In this document: positions 11,580 to 22,456 of the stretch, piece by piece | Position numbering within the stretch: the first letter of the stretch is position 1 | How the letters are laid out: each line of letters begins with the position of its first letter | Assembly: GCF_017562075.2 (NCBI RefSeq) | Contig: NC_054083.1 | Coordinates: 24,538,285 to 24,602,284 of the forward strand | From: Anopheles merus | Lineage: Eukaryota > Arthropoda > Insecta > Diptera > Culicidae | DNA: 64,000 nucleotides | Direction of reading: 5' to 3' | Made by a program: the position numbers and the translations under genes | Notes under the pieces: model-generated | Seen by the model: only the letters and a program-made list of their open reading frames with translations | Told to the model about the DNA's origin: nothing | The model's database searches: none

Positions 11580-14174
11580 TCATCCCTTAATTAATCTATT
11601 TTTATGCACTGTACTTAGTTTGTTTGTATTTGTATTCTTTATTGTACAGTTAACATTATCTAACTTTACTACTATGTACGGTCCTAAGTATATCGGATCT
11701 AATTTTTTTCTATTTTCGTTTTTTAGATAAACCGCATCTCCTATTTTTAAGATAAGGGGGTTTACATTACTATTTGCTCTAATCTGTCTTCTTTCTTTTT
11801 GCTCAATTAAATTTTTACGCGCTATTTCGTTTGATTTTTGCAATTTGAATTTAATTTCATTAAAATATGCATCATAATTGTATACTGGTTCAATATTACC
11901 ATGGCATAAATCTTGGGGAAGAATTGCTTTTTTTCCAAATATTAATTCGTATGGGCTATAGTTCGTATCTGTATGAGGTGTTGTGTTATAATTAAATTCG
12001 TAAAATTTTAGCCAATCATCCCAATTGTCACCATGCTCATTTGTAAATGCTCTTAAGTATTCATTGAGTGTTCTGTGGTTTCTTTCCAAGGAACCTATGG
12101 TTTCTGGGTGATAGGCAGTGGCAAAAGTCTGCTTGATCCCCAGCAACTCCGCTACCTTTTTTAATACCTCGTTATTGTATTCAAGGCCTTGATCCGATTT
12201 CATCTCAAGAAACCTCCCGTATTTTAATATGCAGTTCTCAACCATGGCCCTAGCTATCGTGTTCGCTTCTTTATTTTCTGTTGGAATAAGAACAATGTAT
12301 TTCGAGAGTTCACATTGCATTGTAACGATGTATCTATGATTTTTATTGGTTTTCGGCAAGGGACCCACTGTGTCTATACAGACTACTTCGAAAGGCTTTA
12401 AAGGTGTAGTCGTAACAGCACTTTTTTCTTTTGTATGTCTTACGATTTTGTTCATTTTGCATACTTTGCAGCCTCTAACGTAATTTTTAATTTCTTCCTT
12501 CATATTCTTCCATTTATATTTTTCTCTAATTTTGAGGTATAATCGATACTGTCCGACATGTCCTCCCGAAGGTGACATGTGATAGTTTTCTAAAATATTT
12601 GCTATTTCCTCCTTTTTTGAAATCCATTTTGGTGGAATAAAAGCAATGATCTCTAAACCGGAAATGGCATTATCTGCGATTTCCTTTATGGTGTAAAAAG
12701 AGTATTGCCTGAATAGGGGATCTTCTAATGAAATTGCAATTTTGTCACGATTGTATTCTTTTGCTATTTGTTGTACTTTTAGAAGAGCAGACTCTAGCGC
12801 CTGACTTCCATCTTCATAACAATGAATTGTTGTATTTCCTAACTCCTTGTTGTAATTATTATTGAAAACTGTTATTTTGATTTTGCCATATTCTGTTTTT
12901 GACAGGATTTTCAAAAGTTTGTTTACTTCTGTTGGGTTTTCTGTTTGCCAAAGTGTAGGTTTAGTTATGGAATCTTTTTCATCTTCGTTTAATTCTGGAG
13001 GAGGCTTGAAATTGTTCAGTCTTGTCATTGCTCTTGTTTTCACTGCTAGTAGTGATTTATCATTTGTTTCGTTTGCATTATTCTTTTGCATAAGCTTCAA
13101 CTTGTCTGAATCAATGACAATTCTCGATAGTGCGTCAGCTCCTGTGTTCGTTTTTCCTTGCACAAATTCCACTTCAAAATCAAATTCCTCCAGGTCTAAC
13201 CTCATGCGTGTTAGTTTTGAAGTAGGATTTTTCATGTTGAATAGATATACCAATGGTCTGTGGTCGGTTCGTACTTTAAACTTTTTTCCAAAAATATAAG
13301 GTTTGAAATAATTTACTGCCCAATGTATTGCTGTTAGCTCTTTTTCTATAGTCGGTTTAGATTTCTCTCCTTTAGTAAAACTTTTACTCGCGTATGCAAT
13401 AGGTAGGTCATTACCATCTGTTTTCTGCGATAAGATAGCGCCACATGCTACATCGGACGCATCAGTAGTAATGATAAACTCTTTCTCAAAGTTTGGGTAC
13501 TGTAATATAGTAGGTGATACAAGGCTTCTTCTAAGAGTGTCGAAAGCATGCTGACATTCATTAGACCACGTGAATGTAGCTCCTTTCTTTAGTAAATTAT
13601 TTAACGGTCTTACCAATTCAGCAAAATTTTTAACGAACTTGCGATAGTAATTGCAGAACGCTACAAACCTTCTAACTTCATCCACATTTATTGGTACTGG
13701 GTATTTTTTTATCGTTTCGAACTTGGACTCATCGGGATATATGCCTTTATCTGTTATTTTGTGACCTAAATAGGTTACATTGTTTTGGAAAAATTTACAT
13801 TTCTCTGGATTTAGCTTCAAGTTATAATTTCTTAGCCTGTTAAATACTTTCATTAAGTTTTCTAGATGATGTTGCATTGTGCAACCCGTTATAATAATAT
13901 CATCTATGTAAACAAAAGCACTCTCCGGAGTAAGTCCCGCCATTGCTATCGTTATCATCCGTTGAAAGCTATTAGGGCTTATATTCAGCCCAAAAGGGAG
14001 TCTTGTAAATTGATAATGGCCTGAAGAAGTTGAGAAAGCAGTATATTTTCTAGAGTTCTTGTGTAAAGGTATCTGGTGAAACCCGGACATAAGGTCCAAA
14101 GTAGTAAAATATTTTGCTCTTCCTAATTGGTCTAATATATCATCGATTCTAGGTAGTGGGAACTTATCAGGCAT
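11580..14174 (-). CDS. Gypsy pol: reverse transcriptase core, RNase H, integrase (frame-broken at its 5' side)
   Basis: An 864-codon open frame covering most of pol. Visible motifs: reverse transcriptase YIDD at residues 89-92, with the upstream FTTLDL and LPFGL blocks; RNase H with TTDAS near 236-240 and TDHRPL near 303-308; integrase zinc finger with His 532/539 and Cys 569/572; integrase catalytic residues D601 (CIDTVG), D661 (KSDQGLEY) and E697 (GSLERNH). It would copy the RNA genome into DNA and insert it in the host. The natural protein starts upstream with the protease in another frame; the first Met of this open frame is only the point after the second frame break. The connection to the upstream frame is lost over 14175-14202, at A-runs on the coding strand. 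Confidence 0.9.
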   Translation of the reverse strand: MPDKFPLPRIDDILDQLGRAKYFTTLDLMSGFHQIPLHKNSRKYTAFSTSSGHYQFTRLPFGLNISPNSFQRMITIAMAGLTPESAFVYIDDIIITGCTMQHHLENLMKVFNRLRNYNLKLNPEKCKFFQNNVTYLGHKITDKGIYPDESKFETIKKYPVPINVDEVRRFVAFCNYYRKFVKNFAELVRPLNNLLKKGATFTWSNECQHAFDTLRRSLVSPTILQYPNFEKEFIITTDASDVACGAILSQKTDGNDLPIAYASKSFTKGEKSKPTIEKELTAIHWAVNYFKPYIFGKKFKVRTDHRPLVYLFNMKNPTSKLTRMRLDLEEFDFEVEFVQGKTNTGADALSRIVIDSDKLKLMQKNNANETNDKSLLAVKTRAMTRLNNFKPPPELNEDEKDSITKPTLWQTENPTEVNKLLKILSKTEYGKIKITVFNNNYNKELGNTTIHCYEDGSQALESALLKVQQIAKEYNRDKIAISLEDPLFRQYSFYTIKEIADNAISGLEIIAFIPPKWISKKEEIANILENYHMSPSGGHVGQYRLYLKIREKYKWKNMKEEIKNYVRGCKVCKMNKIVRHTKEKSAVTTTPLKPFEVVCIDTVGPLPKTNKNHRYIVTMQCELSKYIVLIPTENKEANTIARAMVENCILKYGRFLEMKSDQGLEYNNEVLKKVAELLGIKQTFATAYHPETIGSLERNHRTLNEYLRAFTNEHGDNWDDWLKFYEFNYNTTPHTDTNYSPYELIFGKKAILPQDLCHGNIEPVYNYDAYFNEIKFKLQKSNEIARKNLIEQKERRQIRANSNVNPLILKIGDAVYLKNENRKKLDPIYLGPYIVVKLDNVNCTIKNTNTNKLSTVHKNRLIKG

Positions 14175-14202
14175 TATTTTTTATTCAACTGCCTGTAGTC
14201 TA

Positions 14203-15177
14203 CTACCAATCTCCATTTTTTTTCGTTATCTCCAGATTTTTTGGTACCAATAAAATTGGTGAATTATATGGAGAAACCGAATGCTCTATTATGTTATTTT
14301 TAAGCATTTTATCAACCTGATTTTTTATCTCGTCACTTTGAGAATATATTTGCTTATAATTCGGAATGTAACATGGTACGTTATCTTTCAATTGTATCGA
14401 TTGCTCGTAAAAATTATTAATTGGGATTTGATCATTATCGGTGCAGAAAATATCGTGGTACTCGGATAATATTTTTTCTAAATGAGGGATTATATATTTA
14501 GGAACATTCTGACTATCGATTTTGCTCAATAATGTTTTTATTTTAGATTCATTTGCTTTAGTGCTTTTAAATTTTAAATTTTTCTGAATATAATTTTTCA
14601 GCGGGTCAATCTGTGGTTTAAATGAATCTTTTTCAATATACACATTGCTTTCAGTGGTGTTTACAAATTTTACATATTGGTTTTGTTTTGATACCACAGA
14701 GTTGCCACAAAATACTCCTGGTAATATTTCGCTCGCAAGGACAATAGAGTCTTCAACGAGGTCGGGCAAATTTATCTTTCGGATAACCTCACTGCGTAGA
14801 GGCAATATGAAACCATCATTGATACTATCTTCAATAGGGTGGCTGATTGTAACACCGTAACAATTGAAATTTAAAAGCCAGTGCTCATAATCTATAACAC
14901 ATCTATGTTTAGTGAAAAAATCTCTTCCCAAAATACCATCCGCTGTGATATCTATTTCTGCAGGAATGATATGAAAAGTGTGGTTAATAGAAGCATTTCC
15001 GAATGTTATATTAGTGCTAGTAGTTGCTAATGTTGATACCGATTCGGTTGTTATGCCTGTTAAGTTTATCCTATTTTGCGCGTAGACTTGCTGTGTTGGT
15101 TTTATTTTATCAACTTTGAACAATGACACGTCTGCTCCCGTGTCGATAATTAATATGCTTATTTCACCCATTGCCAT
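14203..15177 (-). pseudogene. Gypsy pol, N-terminal part: protease and start of reverse transcriptase
   Basis: A 324-codon open frame holding an aspartic protease with the active-site triad DTGAD (near residue 12), then a retropepsin-like stretch including GILGRDFF and the beginning of the reverse transcriptase (ending near VPKN). It stops early because of a one-base length change in a homopolymer (plus-strand T run at 14237-14242); the conserved continuation is found in a neighbouring frame over about 14183-14236, and a second shift (T run at 14177-14182) returns to the main pol frame. The frame is open upstream past 15222 in the -1 frame relative to gag, so gag and pol overlap by about 55 nt, which fits expression by -1 frameshifting. 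The Met at 15177 is therefore probably not the real start. Confidence 0.85.
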
Positions 15178-15221
15178 TTCTACTTTAATTTTGATAAAGT
15201 TATTAGCATTTAAGTTTATCG

Positions 15222-16391
15222 CTAATGTTGACCATCGTTTGTAGGTTGAATGATTTCTTCTAACGCCTGTGGTACCCCTAAAAAATGTTCCTCTTCTGCA
15301 GCTTGTGTATTGTAGACTCTACGAGTATTTGTATTTGGAAATTGTTTTCTGAAAGAGTTATTAGAATATCTTTGGTTTTGGAATCTGTTGCTAGTTGCCT
15401 GATTATTACCAAGAGGAGATCTATTGGAAAACCATCTATTATTTGTGTTTGGCTGGAATCTATTGTATGTGTTCGGCGGGTATTTATTACGAACGAATTT
15501 TCTATTGTCATAGTAGTTTCTGTTGAAGGCTAATATTTGTGAACCGTTGCTATTCCTTTCGTTTTCTAATACTTTCTCTGAAGCATCTGAAACAGATGCG
15601 AATTGACCTGCTTTTAAAACAATTTTTGTTTCCTGATTATGAACTTTTTCAATCAGAGCATTAATCCCATGCTTTAATGACATGTCATTTGCAACTTTTT
15701 CGGGAATGTGCAACTGCAAATAAACGTTTTTTAATTTTGTGCTGAGTAATTCAACCTCATCACAAAGAGCTTTAGTATCCGTCTGGCGAATAGATTTCAA
15801 TTGACTTATTATTTTATCTGGATTAAGTTTTTCTTGACATCTGGACCGTATATCATTTATTAACGAGTCAAAATCGTCAATATTAGGCGGCAGTCCTAAA
15901 CGCGCCTTTCCTATCAATCTTGTTTTTAAAAATTTTACCAACATTTGTGGATTTTTTGGACATAATTCCTTTAATAAATTTGAAGAGTCCACAAAATTTT
16001 CCAAACCATCTGTATTGCCATCGTATATTTGCACCAAAGCGGTGGCTGTTTTGATATCGAAAGTTTCCATTTTGTTTTGATTCCAACGGTTGAACACGAT
16101 AGCTAGTTTTGCCAAAGTTTTAAACTTAACTTGAATTTTGTTTGTTTGATGAAATTGTATGCGCGATTGGATATTGGCGTATATGTCACTCGCTTCCTTC
16201 AAAATTCGTTTTAGCTCTGAAACGGGTTCAGTTTCCTGAATTGAATCTAGGTAATACTTGATCTTATCAAAACAAAACTTAGCGGAACCGCTGTAATGAT
16301 CAAGCAAACATCTGCGAAACTTTCTATCACACGATAATTTTTTTTCAATATTTTTAAGCCTTATAGTATTTTGATTAATTTTTAAGAGCAT
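15222..16391 (-). CDS. Gypsy gag-like protein
   Basis: A 389-codon open frame directly upstream of pol in transcription order. The first 250 residues are helical and charged, like retrotransposon capsid domains; the C-terminal 110 residues are very rich in Asn, Arg, Phe and Tyr (repeated YNRF, NNRW, NSFRK-type motifs) and should bind RNA. No CCHC zinc knuckle is present, as in several insect gypsy lineages. It would form the particle that packages element RNA. It ends inside the -1 overlap with pol. The assignment rests on position and composition, since gag diverges quickly. Confidence 0.75.
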   Translation of the reverse strand: MLLKINQNTIRLKNIEKKLSCDRKFRRCLLDHYSGSAKFCFDKIKYYLDSIQETEPVSELKRILKEASDIYANIQSRIQFHQTNKIQVKFKTLAKLAIVFNRWNQNKMETFDIKTATALVQIYDGNTDGLENFVDSSNLLKELCPKNPQMLVKFLKTRLIGKARLGLPPNIDDFDSLINDIRSRCQEKLNPDKIISQLKSIRQTDTKALCDEVELLSTKLKNVYLQLHIPEKVANDMSLKHGINALIEKVHNQETKIVLKAGQFASVSDASEKVLENERNSNGSQILAFNRNYYDNRKFVRNKYPPNTYNRFQPNTNNRWFSNRSPLGNNQATSNRFQNQRYSNNSFRKQFPNTNTRRVYNTQAAEEEHFLGVPQALEEIIQPTNDGQH

Positions 16392-16430
16392 TGAATGAGA
16401 TGTGATCGAGATGTTTTGCTATATATATAG

Positions 16431-16472
<42 letters not shown>

Positions 16473-17523
16473 GTATTATATATTATATATATATATATAT
16501 TTTTTTTTTTTTAATTTAATTTTTTTTTTGATACCCAGATAATGGTAATATTACTTTTTTTTTTATTTAATTATTTTTTTTTTTATTTTTTTTAAACCAA
16601 TGGTAACTCCCCCAATAGTATGTGCATATTGTAATGGAAAATGGTAATATTGTACGTTTCATAAAAAAGAATTTAATTGAGCAATTACAAAAAATATTTA
16701 AATGAGTAAATTGCAACTATATTGAGTGTGTAGCCTACCTTACTTTCTCTCTTTTTTTTTTTTCGCTTGATCCTTACTCCGTGTACCGCTGCCCGATCGA
16801 TAAGTATAGCGTTATCTCGCTTTATCCACTGCAAATCGCTGCTCGTTCTCTCACAGCACACTGCTGCACCGTCGCTCCTATCCACTGCAAATCGCTGCTC
16901 GCTCTCTCACAGTTCACTGCTTCGCCGTCGCTTCTTCCTTCTTCTCGCAACAACGTTATGTCTCTCTCGTGCAAACGACACTTGGTCACTTGTCGCAAAA
17001 GGTCATGCCGGTTCAAACTGTGATGCTTATCGCCGATGGTACGAAATGTGGCTTACTCGTACGTGCGATAATCTTGTCCGATCGAGGTCACTGCACTTAG
17101 ATCACTTTACGCACGGTCCCGTTAACTATCGCTGCTTTTTTTTTTTTGTTTTTTAACACCGAATGTTTGTTAGCATTCATTTAACTTTTCCTGGCCACTT
17201 TTTTTTATAACCGGGATACACTCTCTCTTTCACTGCGCCTTGGTTCGTTGACGATACCCGACAGGAGTTTTTGTGCAATTTGCGTGATTTTGCAGGAAAC
17301 CCTTATATTTTATCACTGCGTTTGAATAACGATAGTTCGAATTATCGTACAATTGTAGCGTTGCGCTTCACTCTCGTCTTTACTCTCTCACTCTTTCACG
17401 CTAAACATCAACGCAGATACTAGAATATTCTTCTGACCGGAAGGAATATTACGCACTCGCGAATTAACTTCGTATTTACGCGAGTTTTTTTTTTTTTTTT
17501 TTTTTTTGCATCACAGTTTCACA
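16392..17523 (-). other. Gypsy internal leader with AT microsatellite and T-runs
   Basis: Untranslated region between the primer-binding site and gag. It contains an AT-rich dinucleotide stretch at about 16420-16500, several long T runs (for example near 16501, 16558 and 17488) and a two-copy 56-bp direct repeat at 16823-16934. No open frame here looks real. Confidence 0.7.
16823..16934. repeat. Two-copy 56-bp direct repeat in the gypsy leader
   Basis: Copy 1 at 16823-16878 and copy 2 at 16879-16934 both open with TATCCACTGCAAATCGCTGC and run through TCTCTCACAG and CACTGC. Tandem repeats in this position have been described as regulatory or insulator-like in some gypsy elements; here the role is unknown. 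Confidence 0.8.
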
Positions 17524-17539
17524 CTTGTCACGGTCGCCA
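17524..17539 (-). other. Primer-binding site
   Basis: On the minus strand TGGCGACCGTGACAAG starts immediately after the 5' LTR. The leading TGG complements a tRNA 3' CCA end. From memory the sequence resembles sites primed by tRNA-Arg in mdg1/412-type elements; aligning it with tRNA 3' ends would settle this. Confidence 0.8.
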
Positions 17540-17963
17540 TGTGGTGATATGAAATCTTCTAACTACCCAAAAGAATAATGTGGCTTGAATTTGTGTAGTT
17601 ACTTGGAGTTTATTTCTTCTATGTTAACTCGGGCAGCGTTTCCTCTTAGATCGGACTTTTGTTAATCATCCTAAACCTCAACTTATCCTTAATTTATACT
17701 CACTCGTTCGCGCCAAAATTCCTTAATCCTATTCCTCATTGGCTAATCCTAATTATCGCCTATTTTACTATTTCCTATTTCCTATCTTATGCTATTCTAT
17801 TCTATCCTACGTGTAACCTTAATTGTAGATGTATGTGTGTAAATATATATATGCATAATAAAAATCTAACTATGTGTATGTGTGTAAGTGTATATGTGTA
17901 TAATTTAAACCTAGCTAGCTATAATTATTCTGCGCGCGTTTTGCCTATCTTGCAGGCGCTACA
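17540..17963 (-). repeat. 5' LTR of the gypsy element
   Basis: 424 bp, same ends and sequence as the copy at 11122-11545. It is followed at 17964-17967 by GTTT, matching the four bases before the left LTR. As the upstream LTR for minus-strand transcription it should carry the promoter; no TATA box is obvious by eye. Confidence 0.93.
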
Positions 17964-20900
17964 GTTTGCTTTAGGGACTATTCCGGTGGATCAGTTTCAT
18001 CGATGTTTTCATAAATTTAGGCGCTCCCTCTTACTGATAGTTTTGCATCGTAAAATAGGAAACAGATTAAATATAAAACTGAAAAGCTCGTGTGCTCTCC
18101 ACAGAACTTCCTTCCCAATTTTCCTATCCTCATAGAAAGTGGCGCACCATGAAGCTGAACACAAATCCACCCAGCTCACCCAACTCATCGTCACCCACAT
18201 TGCAAAACCTCCATTTCTAATGCTACCGCTAATCACCGTATAATGTACATGTGACGTGCCGAACTGCACGTGCAAACAGTACTCCAACCCACCCATGCTA
18301 TGTTGTCGCTACAAACAGATTGATGATGGTGATGACGCGCGTTGGGGGGGGGGTTGGACTGTATAATTGTTTATGTTTTGGAATTAATTACGGCCATAAT
18401 AATCAATACCAAACGCCAACTCGGGACCACCCTGCTGTGCGTTATGCCACTGACAGATGGAAACCAGATACGCTCGCTATTGGATCGATTAAATTATTCC
18501 CATTCGGTGAAGCATTTCAGCATTTCCCCCACACTAAATGATGTCCGGTGCTGGAAGCGGTGGATGACGTTTGCTAAAAGTGAGCCACATTTTGCATAGT
18601 CACATCACACCGAACCGGGTACGGACAAGGGGGGGGGGGTATTTTACAAGGCTCATCGATATTAAAGTATGAGCAGGCAAACAAAACCTAGATGCTTCCG
18701 GGTGCAGTTAAATCATTTAAAGCACTTCCTCAAAACGAAACATCCATTTAAAGCCGTTTAGTGGCATGGTAAGGATAATGCGTATTGAGCTACATACAGG
18801 CAGGCAGGCAGAAAGAATCTATTGTGAGAAACTACTTCTCATGCTCATGTTTTTTTTTATTGATCTTAGGAGTGGAGGTACACAGCGAGCTAAGCAAGGG
18901 CCGGATGCTTCAGGTTAAGTGAATTTTGCTCGTCAAAATATCCTTCCGGGAAGAGTTTTCGAGTTCGGCACGGGTTACAGTATCGTGCCTGTGATTGTTG
19001 TAGAGACGGTGAAGAAGGGGCTTCTGGGAAAGTTTTTTCTCCCATCTCCCATCTACAAACAAGAAACATGCATCATCAACTGATCAAAAGGTATGCAAAC
19101 CGGTCCCGTTGCTCTGTTATCATTATCAAGCAGAGGAATATGGGAAGCAGGACAGGAATATAGGAACCTTTTTTTTAAGCAAATTTGTCTTTCAGAATCC
19201 TTTGATGAACAATGCTGTTTGTAGAGCGAAACAGATACAAGGCTTTGTTCGGAATGGTCGAACGATCTATCGATAGGACGGTGAAAACCTTCCCGTGAGC
19301 TTAGAGGAGGTTTGAAATATTTATAGCATTCGGAGTTAAAGCCACTCGCAAACCCTCGCTAAACAGGGCAGCTAAGCTCGCATGCCGACAGAATAATATA
19401 TCGTCCATTTTAAAATTCCCTTCGTAAACGTAAATCGGTGCGCCGTTCGCTGCAAATCCTGCTGTGAGTTAGTTATTATTTTCCTTTCACCCCTGTGTGT
19501 GTTTGTGTGTGTGTTGCGAAAGTTGGCGCTGTTTGCCTCCCCGTGCCTTCGTAACTGGCCGACCACTAGTATACAGAAACCTCAGATAATCCCGGTTTTT
19601 CCCCCTAGGTGGATGCTCCCTGTCGATTGCACCTAGTGTCAAACGGGAGCACAACCAGAAGCTTCTGAAGAATTGGGTTTGGATGTGTCAAGCTCACCCT
19701 CGAATGGCAATCCTTCCCAAACGATGTTTTGCCTTTCATCACAGGCAAAGGTACACAAGATTGCGATAGCCATTCATTTCAGTGAAACTTTTCATTCCTT
19801 TTTTTTGCACACACGACGACAGCAGCAACAAAAAGAAATCGGGAAAAAATAAAATGCCTCATCGCCTAGTGACGGAAATCGAGCTTTTTCTGCGTACGAA
19901 AAGTGTGATATGAATACAATCAGACACACCCATGTGATGAAGGACCCACGGCTCCGGGCCGGAGAGTCCTTACGAGATGGTGATGAATACATGGTAGGAT
20001 TTTTTGTTTGTTTGTAGACTGTTTAGAGCAACGAAACACGACTCACACAAACACACAGCCACTCTCTATCTCCTCTTGCCAGCAAGCTATAAATAGGTTC
20101 CAGAAAAATGCTACCGGCGTGCAGCAAGCGATCGGAATGATCTGCCCGCCTTGTGGACAATGTGCTGTGAATGGAAAGGACCGGAGACTGTAAAAAAACG
20201 TTCCATCACCAACACAACTCGTAATGCAGCGAACCACACCCGTTCGTTTGATGTCCAGTGTGCCAAATATGAGTTTACGCCATGTGCAAACCGGAAGTAG
20301 CAAACACACAAGAAGCAGATCGGTCAAAGAAACCATTGGAATGTGAGCCATCACCATCACACGGCAACCGTTCAATCGGGAAGGAGCAATACACAAAAAA
20401 CTGGGGACAAAAAACATATACACAAACGCGCGCGCGCGTGCTTCTACAGCACCTCATACCAAATGCAAAGTGACCGGAGCGTGTGTGGAGCCCGCTTGAC
20501 TCGAGCATATCTTTGACGAACTACTGCGGATCGGTACCACTACGACAAAGCGGTTCCACGGCGAAACGATGCGTCCATGGACTACTATGAAGCCTTGGAA
20601 TGGTACGGAGAACACGGCGTGTGAGTGTGAGCGGAATGGCTGAGAAATGGAAAGAATTTCATACGCTGCATAGCTTTTGTGCCGTCAAAGCGATTGTGTC
20701 CCGTCCTATGGTGAACGAACGTCGCACGGTGGGACAATGGGGGCGTACATTGTGCATTCCTTCCAGTATGCAATTTTTTTTTTTTTTGACGAAGGCGAAT
20801 GAGGGATTGCCGTGTGCAAGCTACTGGGCAAAGCGTGCACGCGTCAAGAATGCATCAATCGGAGCGCCAAACAAGCTATTAAAAATGGTCTTCTAGAAGG

Positions 20901-22456
20901 CGTAGAATATTGCGACGGAAATTGCATACTTTAAGGCGAAAGTGATACGGTTGGATGACGAAAAGTATGCTATCGGCACAACAAAACGTTCCCCGCACGA
21001 ACGCAATACATTTAGGCGTATACACTTTGTTTTAAGATTTTTTTTATGCTTGTTTGGAAAGTTTGTCGCCGCGATTGTGTGCGCAATGTGTTCGCCAACG
21101 TTTATAAACAACAAAAATGCTTGCTACACCAAAAGCCACACTGTGTCGAAAGCAACAGTTGCTGAAATGATTTCAAAATTCCACAACATCCTCAGACAAA
21201 TAGGCTGCCAGCAAACCTACCCCCTACAACAAACAAACGTTATGGTTCACACAGAATTGAAACATCTCTGCAAAGGCGATTTTGCAATACATTTCAGAAC
21301 CATTGATTTCGATTTCGGGGTAGTGAAATCGATCTCGATGCTGCTATCAAAGCCTATAGAATAACCTCATTGTCCTAGGGGCTCATCAGAAGCCGTGGGC
21401 ACTTAATGGAAATCCAATGTTGGCCAATTTCGCGTTGATGAGAATTACAGAACATTGCATACTCTGTGCTATTCATTCGAAACAATGATATGCGCTCACA
21501 TCGTTCACAACAGGCCTGTCGATGCTATCGAGCCACGCAACAGCTGCACGAGACGATGGAAGCTTATTTTACCCTGCACAGCTGTACAATAATTATTTCA
21601 TCTATTTGCTTATGCTCGTGCTGGATGGTTGCAATATGAGAATTAGTGCTGTTAAACAATTTAACGCCGAGAGTGGAATCCTACACACACACACGGGAGG
21701 GTTTCAATGATACGTGAGCTATATTTACAGATTGAGTTGCTAATAAATTAATTTCACCTCATGCTGTCAATCATTCACGGTCGAGAGTATTATATCGTGT
21801 TCACCAGCTAATAGGAAGTCAGAATTCCGAATCAATCAGTTCAATATGAATAACACTTTTGTTACACTTAAGTACCTACATCTGTGCATTGAATCTGCAA
21901 TACTTTCGACCACATTATGCAATAAACTAAATCATTCTCTACACATTCCAAACAATAAGATTATTGCAACGGAATGCACACTCGTAGTTGCCTAGCAGCG
22001 AATTAAAGCACCCTTTTTGTGAGCTTTTTCAGCTGTACGCGCCAAAAAGTATGCAATCTGTACGACAGATCCATCTTTAAAGCACCGCTTACAGGACAAC
22101 TATCTTATTAATGGCTTTCTTAATGGATACGTTAGCTTCTTTTAACCTTCCAAGAATAACTACTCAACCTCTAGCATCTGCTGACCTTTGGCCATAAATA
22201 GACACAAATATGTCCAATAAAAACGTGATACGATACAGTCGAAAAACAAGCACCCGAAAAAACCAGCGCACCGGATGAAGAATGTCAAAGCCAAATGCAT
22301 GCCGGCCCCGCCTTCCCAACACCGTTTTGTGCAGGAAACGGGCATGGGAATCACGGAAAGGTCTCGTCCATCAACCTCATTCTCTCCACACATCCACCTT
22401 CACGTGCGGGTGCTGTTTCAGGATAGCGAATAATGGCCCTAACCGTATGGAATAAT
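17964..22456. other. Gene-free stretch downstream of the EGF gene
   Basis: No supported exon. It holds poly-G runs near 18343 and 18629, a (CAGG)n-like run near 18797, CA/GT repeats near 19500 and 21684, and a perfect 10-bp AGGTATGCAA near 19089. I did not find a clear minus-strand AATAAA close to the stop at 22457. Confidence 0.45.

Larger units (their letters stand above)
11122..17963 (-). mobile_element. Ty3/gypsy LTR retrotransposon, 6,842 bp
   Basis: The element has two 424-bp direct LTRs, a primer-binding site next to the right LTR and a polypurine tract next to the left one, so it is transcribed right to left, the same direction as the large EGF gene. Gag is followed by a protease/reverse transcriptase/RNase H/integrase region, the domain order of Ty3/gypsy elements. 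GTTT at 11118-11121 and 17964-17967 is the 4-bp target duplication. There is no env-like open frame between integrase and the 3' LTR. The LTRs look identical by eye, which implies recent insertion, yet pol has two one-base frame breaks (about 14237-14242 and 14177-14182), so this copy is probably not autonomous unless those are assembly errors. The primer-binding sequence suggests the tRNA-Arg-primed mdg1/412 side of the family, recalled rather than searched. Confidence 0.93.

Noticed and set aside
11122..11580. Possible env gene between integrase and 3' LTR
   Set aside because: Integrase ends at 11580 and the polypurine tract is at 11546-11557, leaving no room for an envelope protein.
11241..11594. 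Frame of 117 codons in the LTR, repeated at 17659-18135
   Set aside because: It is present twice only because the LTR is duplicated; the sequence is low-complexity and lies on the strand opposite to the element's transcription.
12862..13299. Plus-strand frame of 145 codons inside the gypsy element
   Set aside because: Antisense to pol, with no recognisable protein.
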